In this document: piece after piece, positions 55,336 to 64,000 of the stretch
How positions within the stretch are numbered: the stretch's first letter is position 1
Layout of the letters: every line of letters starts with the position of its first letter
Position numbers and translations under genes: made by a program
Origin: Protopterus annectens
Taxonomy: Eukaryota > Chordata > Ceratodontiformes > Protopteridae
Length of the DNA: 64,000 nucleotides
Assembly: GCF_019279795.1 (NCBI RefSeq)
Contig: NC_056744.1
Span: 1,507,260,838-1,507,324,837 of the forward strand
Reading direction: 5' to 3'
The notes under the pieces: generated by a model
Database searches by the model: none
What the model was told of the DNA's origin: nothing
What the model saw: the letters and a program-made list of their open reading frames with translations, nothing else

Positions 55336-56840
55336 TTATTGGTCTGTATCTATATGTATGTCTATGTGATAAGTTGTGTGTATGTTGCTTTTCCCTAAGG
55401 GGATGACTATACATTTCATGCCATTCAGTGTTAGGCCATGATTCTGGCACCAGTTGTCCGTTGCAGTGAGGCCTGTCTGTAGGATGTGTGTGTCAGCTGG
55501 TGTATCGACTATGGCACCTAGTTTACATTCATCTGGGAACTTTGTCATCCACAACCCTCCCATGTTTGATTTCACATCTGAGAAGTAAATGCCAAACAAG
55601 AGGGGTCCTAGGACAGAGCCCTGTGGGATACCACTTGTCACTGGCTTTGTGTGTGATATGGCTCCTGCAATTCTGACTTTATGGATTCTGTTGTTTAACC
55701 AGTTTGCAACCCATCATGTGACATATGTATTAACATTTAAGCTGATGAGCTTGTCTAAGATGCCTGAGTGGGGTATCATGTTGAAGGCCTTAGGCAAGTC
55801 CAGGTAGGCTGTATGGACTGCTTTGCCCTCATCAATGGCTGTAGTGACAGTTTTGAAAAAGTCAACCAGGTTCAAAAGGCAGGATCAGCCCTTCACAAAG
55901 CCAAACTGGGTGAGATCAAGAGTCTGTAGGTCCGCAATGTCGCTGTATATGAGTTCCATAAAGATTATTTCCATAGCTCTGCAGACCAGGCCGGTTAAGC
56001 TTATGGGGAGGTAGTTCCCAGGGTCTGTAGGGGTGCCTCCTTTGTGGAGTGGGACCACTGTTGCTGTACGCCAGTGTTCAGGGACATATCCCGTAGTAAG
56101 GCTAAGGTTAAGTATCATGTTTATATGCGGTTGTAGCACCTCTTGGAGTTCACGTAGCACACATCCGGGGATACCATCAGGTTCCATTGATGCTGTGTGT
56201 TCTGCTTTGCTTAGGGCGGCTCTCACCTGGACATCTGAGATGGCAGGGAGGTTACATCCAGCTGGGATAAGTATTTCTTCTTTTGGGGGAGAGGGAGGGG
56301 GGATATTTGCACTGAACCTGTCTGCCAGAATGTTGCCATTAACTGTGGGTTCAGTGAATTATATGTAGTTGTGTACTAACTCTGAGCATATCTGAGGCTT
56401 TCAGTCCATGTGTCTAACAAAACTGAAGAAGGCCTTGTGGTTATCTTTAGTGTCCCTGGCCATTTTTCGCTCAGAGTTGGCCTTGGATATTGTTATGAGA
56501 GAACTTAGCTTGTTACTAGTGCTGATCACAGATGCCTTCCCTTTATGTGAGTTTGCTCTGTCTTGCAGTAGCCTCCTTCTATTATTATACAATTTGTCTA
56601 TGGCTGGGGTCCACCAGACTGGATGCTTACCTTTGTGCATAGGGTCTGGGTTAGAATTGTGTGTGCATGTTCCATGCATTCTTGGGGGATGTCCATGGGA
56701 AGCATTTGCAAAGGGGTCAGCATTGTGGGTTGTGGCTTCCACTGGGCCAGTGGGCTGCATGGATACCATCTCAGTCCTAACAAGTGTCAAGCCGTCTATT
56801 CACATATATGTCAAAGTAGTCTACTGTGCTGGTGGTGGTG
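55336..56840 (-). pseudogene. CR1 LINE internal fragment, RT and linker, minus strand
   Basis: Same family as 1905-3275. From the 5' side: 56790-56401 with HPVWWTPAIDKLYNNRRRLL (linker); 56226-55885 with EPDGIPGCVLRELQEVLQPH and YVPEHWRTATVVPLHKGGTP (RT fingers); 55641-55336 with TSGIPQGSVLGPLLFGIYFS (motif B) and KFPDECKLG, in which the catalytic FADD has become FPDE. The usual 3' end is missing (cut near 55340), unusual for a LINE, so a later deletion or exchange removed it. Broken by frameshifts. Confidence 0.8.
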
Positions 56841-57189
56841 GTGGGATATGTATATCCAGGCCAATTAGTTTGTGTCCAGATCACACTAGTGGATGACGTT
56901 CCACATACAGTACCTTGTTACGAACCCCCAGAGTGAGGTGGTGCATTGGACCTGTCTCAGTGTGCTGACTGACGGTGCTTGGTACTATGTTGTATGGAAT
57001 GTGGCAGGTATTGTTGCACAGTTGTCGGCTGAGCACTGATATCAGGCCATGTACATGTGTATCCACCAAGAGACACACACATGCTACATATGGGAGTAGT
57101 ATTATATCACTACAGTTGAATATCATGTATAGTATGTGTGCCATATTTTGCTGTCATAGTTTGCTGATATCCTGTTTGTGTTCTCTTTC

Positions 57190-58735
57190 ATGGGCATGGC
57201 GCATCAACGAAATCCTGCCTACTCTGCTGCAGAAGATGAAGAGATACACCAGAGCCTGGTGTGGGATTATGACATACTGTTTTCCCGCACCAGCCAGAAT
57301 CAGTAGGAGAGGGCTGCACTGTGGCAAGACCTTGTCCGTAGGGTAAATGACATTGGCACGCATAATAGGACATATGAGCAGGTACAACATCACTGCAGTG
57401 ATTTAATCAGAAATGTCCGTCAGCGTGCGTCGGATATCCACGGGCAACAGGTCGCCACAGGAGGTGGGGTGGCCACACACCCCCCTCACTAGACTGGAGG
57501 GGCTACTCCTAAGTGTTGTGGCTCCAGCCCAGGAACATCAACAGCAACACACCTGCATTATGATGGAGGCTGGAGCCACACAGCAACACAACATGGAGCG
57601 TGCAGGTAATATGCCATATGTATACTTGACTGTTCTGTACACTGTTAGTTTATGCATGTGTAAGGTATGTCCTTGGTATGTAGCTGTCAACATAGTATGT
57701 AAATGTGCAGGTGTGATATTGCCAATATCAGCAGCTGACATGTGAAAGGCAACTGTAGTAGTACTACTGAACTGTATCATACACAGTATCAATGGCACAG
57801 TTGTGCCCACTGACATTAATCCCCTCATTTCTGCAGGTCCCTCCGGTGTTACAGGAAGGCAGCCCATCCATGCTGGTGAGTGTGTATTAACAATACCTAT
57901 AATAGTCTTGATAGTGCTAGTAATATTAGTCTAACTCAGTAGTGCTCTGTGGGTATACTGTGGGGTGTGCATGTGTGCATGTGTCCACGTGTGCATGTGT
58001 GCATGTGTTCATGTGTCCACGTGTGCATGTGTGCATCATTGGTAACAATATGTAGACATTGTAAACTGTGTTTCCTGTCTTCCTCCCACAGGTTCTGGTG
58101 CTGTTCTGGTATCCTGCAGCAGGGTACCTGAATCTGGTGCCACAGGTACTGATAATGATGATATCTGTGTGATAGCACAGGAAGGTGTGTCAGGGTCTGT
58201 CATTGGTCAGCCAAATGACAGTACACAGCTGTCGACCCCATCATTGCGCACAGTCATTCTGCCAGTACATCCTATGTCACCAATGTCCCTAGGTGATGGA
58301 CAGGATACAGTGGGCATTGATCAGGGTAATGTGGTATCTGTGGCACATGCTTCCCCACACAGCAGCCATGGCCAGGGTCCTGGGATGGTAAAACACAGAC
58401 AGTTGCCCATGGGTTCTCGTGGGAGCATCCGTGGGTGTACTGCCTCTGGCAGATGTGCCCAAAGAGGTCTGTCAACCTCAGCTATGTTTCGGGCTGTCAT
58501 GCAGGCACAGTCACATATGGAAAGGTACACCAGACAGGGTCTGAGGGAGCTGAGAGCATGTTGCACAGCCATGACTGACAGTATGCGTGACATTGCGGAT
58601 GCTGTCCGTAATTTCACCGATGTCATAGATAGACGTTGTGGGGACATATTACAGCAATTGGGCAATGGTGGACGGTTGCGGCATCGACGTGGCTGTATGC
58701 CAGCAACAGCAGCAGCTGGCAGTCGGCACGGATGA
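57190..58735 (+). pseudogene. Harbinger 2 Myb/SANT-like DNA-binding protein gene
   Basis: Exon 1 (57196-57480): MAHQRNPAYSAAEDEEIHQS, YDILFSRTSQNQ, then a TAG, then ALWQDLVRRVNDIGTHNRTY and EQVQHHCSDLIRNVRQRASD. The S-A-A-E-D-E-E start, W at about residue 44 and V-Q-H-H-C-S-D-L-I match the tri-helical Myb-like fold of Harbinger accessory proteins. Later exon-like blocks start after AG at about 57837 and 58091. The last block (58169-58735) is open for 188 codons and holds GLREL...ADAVRNFTDVIDRR, an amphipathic C-terminal helix that could mediate dimerisation. One stop in exon 1 disables it. A polyadenylation signal AATAAA is at 59649. Confidence 0.55.
57961..58040 (+). repeat. GTGTGCAT-type minisatellite
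   Basis: Ten or so degenerate units of GTGTGCAT and GTGTCCAC in tandem inside an intron-like stretch of the Myb-like gene. Confidence 0.8.
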
Positions 58736-60435
58736 CAACAGGCACATGGCCACCACCATAGTGCCAGCAGCAGCCCCAGCAATGCTGGGTCTGTGCTGTC
58801 ATCAGACGCCCCAGGAGACCACGTGCACATGGCTCTGGACAGTCCCAACAGGGACCTGTGTCCTGTCATCGAACACCCCCTTCTGATGACAGTACCCAGT
58901 CTGGCTTAGTACCAGATATGGTCCGTTGCACCCCTGCCAGTCACAGGTACCGTGTCCGTGGCCACAGACACTGATCTGTATGACCTGGCAGTTGCAGTCT
59001 GTGGCTGTCCACAAACTCTGGTATATGGCAGCCATGAGGTGGAACTGTGTGCATGCATACACACATGCGAAATGTTAACACTTAGGGCTACCGCATACAC
59101 GCACACACTGCATCAACAGTGCCCCACCCTGTACTGCTGTCCCTCACCAACACACATACACATACATGTCAATTGGTGTTATCAGTGGCAGACTCAGGCA
59201 TACCTAGTTCACACCCTGTGCATATGATGAAACTGTGCCACCTCCTGCAATCTCTAACATCAGTGCAGGAACAGGTTAACATGTTGCTGATGCACAGGGT
59301 GACTACATAGAAGTGTATAAATAGTATCCTGTTGGTAACAGTACAGTGTGCTGATATGATTGTGTGTATATCCCAGCATGCCTGATGCAGTAACTATATG
59401 ACTGTCTTGAATTGTTATCTACACCCATAGTAAGTACCATAGTGTAACAGCTGCACATTTTTGCATACTGGTGGTAAGGATGTCAACAGATAGCCACATA
59501 CATAGGTAGCACTGGGGTGAAGGTAATGCAAGTAGTGATACGCAATGATGGACATGCACACTAATGGTGGCATGTTGCCCACAACGACTATGCAATGTGG
59601 ATGTTTGCGCATGTTGATATGTGTGCAGTAACAATTCAATTTAAATTAAATAAAATGGAAAATAATTACAGTTTTACCATGGACATCTGAGCTGTGCATT
59701 CATGGGTACATGTTTATAGTGCCTGCATATTTGCACTGTTACCTACTGGAAGTGGTACCCCTTCTTTTTTTGTACAATGGACGACTTCCAGCCCTGCTTA
59801 CTGTAGCTTTGTTTGCATGCATGTTTGCTTGAGGTTCCCTGGAACACTGATTCCACCTGCAATGCCAAGTTGCAGAGCTTCTGTGGATTCCTAGTGACAT
59901 CTGCATAGCTTACTATACGTATGGCAATGTCTCACTTGACAGAACGTCACTGTCTGTCCTGTTTGCATGTACATCGCCTGTGACACATTGCATATGACTT
60001 ACCTGGCATTTGCCCACGTGTGCAGACATAAATGCCAGCGCTATGAAATCAGAAGCAGTACACCCACACATACTCACCTTCAGTATGTTGTTCCCCATTG
60101 GCCCTATATGTTGGTAATCACCATGGCAATCACACTACTATGGTAGCATGTACAAAGGTAACTTGTGCATCACCTCTATGGTCCAGTTGTGGAATATGTG
60201 AGTCATGTGGCAATGTCACAGCTGCCACATGTATGCAGTCAACCCTCTCCCCTGGCCAGGAACGTACAACACATGTGTGAGATGCAACCACATAGCCAAT
60301 CTGGGGACTGAGCACTCTGAACCCAGTACTGGCATACCCTGTCAGGTGGCATGACATACTACAGTGACTACAATACCAGTCTGACATAGACCTGCACTGA
60401 TAGCAATCCAATAACATGAACACACTGGGGCATAC
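58736..60435. other. Harbinger 2 spacer, no gene recognised
   Basis: Between the Myb-like gene and the transposase remnant. AATAAA at 59649 could serve the Myb-like gene. Otherwise nothing recognised. Confidence 0.4.
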
Positions 60436-61560
60436 TTGGAGCCTCAGAATAGCATCCTGCCTGAGCATCACACACCTCCGCAGCTGGCACACAGGCATAC
60501 GTTAAGTCAGAACAGAGCACATGCCACACATGGCACACACATCCTGTGTGCCAAACACTCACAGCCTGTAGGGCTACACAACACACCTGCTACAGATGTG
60601 TCAGGTACCTCTCTTGGCCGGTGCAGTGGGGTCCCACTCAACAGGCTGTACAAGGTGAAGGTCACAGTGATATGCCCATGGGGCACTATGGTCCACCACA
60701 TAACACATGCATACAGGCCAGTCAGAGGCATGGACACATATGAATCAGTCATTGTCCATGCCACTATGGATGACCTGTGACGTACCTTCCTGGACTACAT
60801 GCTAGGGAACATAGAAGGGCTCTCTCAGCATGTGGCATGGGCTGGTATCAGCCTGACCTTGGTTGCCATCATACCCTCACCAGGTATGCTACCACAATAT
60901 GTAGGAAGGGTGTTCCATGTCTACATTTTTCCCAATCTCCAATGTCATTCATAGGGTATCCAATGCCTGTCAGCGTGTGCTTACATGCTAGGGAAGCCAC
61001 AATGATTTGCGGGGGCAGCTTGCACGTGTCACCCATGGGCCATTGTATATTGGTGAAGCCTCTTGATACACACATAGTGCCTTTTGATGCAGGGCTCAGA
61101 TTACATAGCCACCTCCGCGGGTGTCACATGGGATAGGACACTAACAGTAATGCTACACAACACCAGCAGTGTACACCGCAAGATGCATGCACTGGACACT
61201 GTCCTCAGCATGGTGAACTGCAATATCTGTGCAGTAACAGATTCCTGATTCAAGGCTCACAGGTGCAACCCCTCACTGCCAGGTTATACCTCATACCATG
61301 CCTGTCATCCCCTACACATGCACCACACATGAACAGGGGGGAGGTATCTCAAGGCACCACAGATACACACACCTCCAGGTTGTTGGCACAGCAGAAAGCA
61401 TCTGGGCCTATCCATGTGCAGCTAACAGTGTGTTGGACTGCCTTCTGGTTCATAGCCTGGCACACACAGCCCTCCCATACACAGGTAACCCACCTGTCTT
61501 CGCTGACAGCGCTGGGAATATGACAGTCTCTACATATGTCTTTATATGGCTGGACTGCAT
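60436..61560 (+). pseudogene. Decayed Harbinger DDE transposase
   Basis: 60630-60770 reads GVPLNRLYKVKVTVICPWGT then PVRGMDTYES, matching the block K-G-x-Y-x-x-N-V-Q-x-V-C-D...P-G-S-x-H-D of Harbinger transposases, with the catalytic Asp after Cys now Pro. 61340-61440 in another frame reads HHRYTHLQVVGTAESIWAYP, matching the later H-x-x-T-R-x-x-V-E-x-x-F-G-x-W block. The frames are broken between them. This is a modest-confidence reading: the pattern, not the identity, supports it. Confidence 0.4.
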
Positions 61561-62039
61561 CCAGCCGAACATTGTGTGTGAGCATTACTGTAGCTACAAC
61601 ACACTAGCTGAAAGGTTCCTAGCATGTAGTCACTGAATTGCAGTGGAACAACATGTTACCACTCCCACAACAGGTGGGAACATGCAGCACCTGTTCATCG
61701 ACTACATGTAGACTATATGGCCCAGACCAAATGTGTAACCCCCGCTGTTAGGATGATACCATATACAACTCACACTGTATATACACATACCGCATGCAGC
61801 CCCTGCACAGTAAGACACAGTCATAATGTTATGCAGTGCAAATACCATTTATTCACTTGAGGCACGTGTCAGACATGGGAACTATTGAAGGTCACAAGTA
61901 TATATGTGTATGTGGCACACACATACATCATGTGTGCATTGCCATTACCGGTTTAAGCAATGTCATGCATTGCTATGAACAACAACCCACACATGGGCAT
62001 TTTGTGCGACACAAACACACGTGGCATTTGTGGGTTTCC
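61561..62039. other. No recognised feature
   Basis: Junction between Harbinger 2 and the tandem array. Confidence 0.4.
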
Positions 62040-64000
62040 TAAACATACCTAACTGTGCTCTGACAGTAGTAAGAGACCCAGTAGCGGATGGCACTATTTG
62101 CATTACTGGGCGATTTGCCCTGTTTGGCTGTACATATAGTGTGGTGGCATCACCTGTGTTTACTGGGGGAATATGCAGCATATGGTCTATTGTAGTAGTT
62201 GCCAAAAGGTACTGTTTTTTCACACTTGCAATTACACACACCTTACTATCCCCCCCCCACACACACACACTTGCAGGATTCAAACCCCTACTTAATTATG
62301 TTGTGACACCTGAGAGAGACTCATTAGCAGAACACGCTATTCGAATTACTGGGAAGTTCCCCTTCTCCGGCTGTACTTATAGGGTACTGACATCATCAGT
62401 GTTTGGAAAGGGGAATGTGCATCATGTAGTGTGTTCTCCTAATTGCCAAAAGGCAGATTTGTTTCTTACACAATTGCACACACAAACTCCCCTCATCCAA
62501 ACACAAACACTTGCCATTCACAGGATTCAAACCCCTATCTAACTATGTTATGACACATGAGAGAGATGCATTAGCAGAGTGCGCTATTCAAATTACTGGG
62601 AGGTTCCTCGTCTCCGGCTGTACTTATAGGGTGCTGACATAATCAGTGTTTGGAAAGGGGAATGTGCATCATGTAGTGTGTTCTCCTAATTGCCAAAAAC
62701 ACATTTCTTTCTTACAGAATTGCACACACACAAACTCCCCTCATCCAAACACACACATTTGCCATTCGCAGGATTCAAACCCCTACTTAACTATGTTAGG
62801 ACACATGAGAGAGACGCATTAGCAGAGCACGCGGTTTGAATTGCTGGGAGGTTCACCTTCTCCGGCTGTATTTATAGGGTGCTGACATCATCAGTGTTTG
62901 GAAAGGGGAATGTGCATCCTGTAGTGTGTTCTCCTAATTGCCAAAAGGCACATTGCTTTCATAAAGAATTGCACACACAGAAACTTCCCTCATCCAAACA
63001 CACACACTTGCCATTTGCAGGATTCAAAACCCTACCGAACTTTGTTATGACACTTGAGAGGGACGCATTAGCAGAGCACGCTATTTGAATTATTGGGAGG
63101 TTTTTCTTCTCGGGCTGTACTTATAGGGTGCTGACATCATCAGTGTTTGGAAAGGGGAACGTGCATCATGTATTGTGTTCTCCTAATTGCCAAAAGGCAC
63201 TTCACTTTCATACAGAATTGCACACACACTTGCAGGATTCGAGACCCTACCTAACTATGTTATGACACTTGAGAGCGACACATTAGCAGAGCACGCTATT
63301 TGCATTACTGTGAGATCTGTCCTCTTCTACTGTACTTAAAGGATGCTGACATCATCTCTGTTTACAGATTGCAATATGCAGCATCTGGTGTGTTGTACTG
63401 GTTGCCAAAAGGGACAGTTCTCTCACACTTGTAATTGCACACACATTACTAAACCCCTACCTAACTATGTTATGACACTTGAGAGAGACGCATTAGCAGA
63501 GCGTGCTATTTGAATTACTGGGAGGTTCCCCTTCTCCGGCTGTACTTATAGGGTGCTGACATCATCAGTGTTTGGAATGGGGAATGTGCATCCTGTAGTG
63601 TGTTCTCCTAATTGCCGACATCATCTCTGTTTACAGATTGAAATATGCAGCATCTGGTGTGTTGTACTGGTTGCCAAAAGGGACAGACACATTACTAAAC
63701 CCCTACCTAACTATGTTATGACACTTGAGAGAGACGCATTAGTAGAGCGTGCCATTTGAATTACTGGGAGGTTTCTCTTCTCCAGATGTACTTATAGGGT
63801 GCTGACATCATCAGTGTTTGGAAAGGGGAATGTGCATCCTGTAGTGTGTTCTCCTAATTGCCAAAAGGCACATCGCTTTCATACAGAATTGCACACGCAC
63901 TTGCCATTTGCAGGATTCAAGCCCCTACCTAACTATGTTATGACATTTGAGAGAGACGCATTAGTAGAGCACGCCATTTGAATTATTGGGAGGTTCCCCT
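62040..64000 (+). repeat. Tandem array, ~246-bp unit, eight copies or more
   Basis: The landmark AGGGTGCTGACATCATCAGT recurs at 62381 (with TACTGA), 62628, 62876, 63125, 63340 (variant), 63550 and 63796, with an earlier diverged unit at about 62135. Spacings are about 246-249 bp, with two shorter units of 210-215 bp. Each full unit starts AACCCCTACCTAACTATGTT and holds CGCATTAGCAGAGC, a GGGAGGTTCCCCTTCTCCGG block, then CACACACACTTGCCATTTGCAGG. The array runs off the right edge. The first unit is the most diverged. Confidence 0.9.

Noticed and set aside
56408-56896. A 162-codon plus-strand frame
   Set aside because: It lies opposite the CR1 linker and RT on the minus strand.

Overview
The window looks like intergenic DNA from a large, repeat-rich non-mammalian vertebrate genome. 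Lungfish, amphibian and basal ray-finned fish all fit, and the sequence alone does not decide between them. The argument is the mixture seen here: CR1, L2-like, Rex1-like, RTE and L1 LINEs, Penelope-like elements (PLEs), a DIRS element, hAT and Harbinger DNA transposons, a fish/lungfish-type tRNA SINE and a class I endogenous retrovirus (ERV). I found no host protein-coding gene and no rRNA. Almost every long open frame belongs to a transposable element.

Layout, left to right. 1-550: nested palindromes. 1188-5579: a degenerate 4.4-kb hAT transposon with an 8-bp target-site duplication (CTAATCAT) and a CR1 LINE inside it. 5.9-6.3 kb: a SINE. 6.9-8.3 kb: a minus-strand L2-like LINE. 8.3-9.2 kb: an RTE fragment. 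9176-18164: a minus-strand provirus inserted in that RTE, with two 706-bp LTRs, a TCTGG target duplication, a tRNA-Tyr-like primer site, gag, pro, pol, env and a polypurine tract, all broken by stops. 19.5-26.1 kb: degenerate minus-strand LINEs (L1-like and one of probable R4/R2 type). 26.5-33.2 kb: three Penelope-like copies, one with an inverted 5' part. 34.8 kb: a second SINE. 36.6-38.7 kb: microsatellites and a second RTE. 39.8-42 kb: another R4/R2-type fragment and a DIRS element. 42.1-43.4 kb: a fourth Penelope-like copy. 43.5-43.8 kb: a four-copy 89-bp tandem array. 44-47.7 kb: CR1 tails, a Rex1-like 3' end and an APE-endonuclease fragment. 47.9-51.8 kb and about 57-61.7 kb: two Harbinger-like elements carrying Myb/SANT-like genes, the second also a decayed transposase. 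An L2-like copy (51.8-53.7 kb) and a CR1 copy (55.3-56.9 kb) lie between them. 62.0 kb to the right edge: a roughly 246-bp tandem array that continues past the window.

Nothing here acts as a host pathway. What the window shows is nested mobile DNA and its order of arrival: ERV after RTE, CR1 after hAT. The observations most worth a second look are the provirus (a UGA-CUA gag/pro junction, stops and a Tyr where relatives keep Trp and Cys, and loss of both Env disulphide-exchange cysteines), the Penelope cluster (shared FVDN motif, hammerhead-like cores, an inverted 5' end), and the 3'-terminal tandem array whose period is close to 82 codons.
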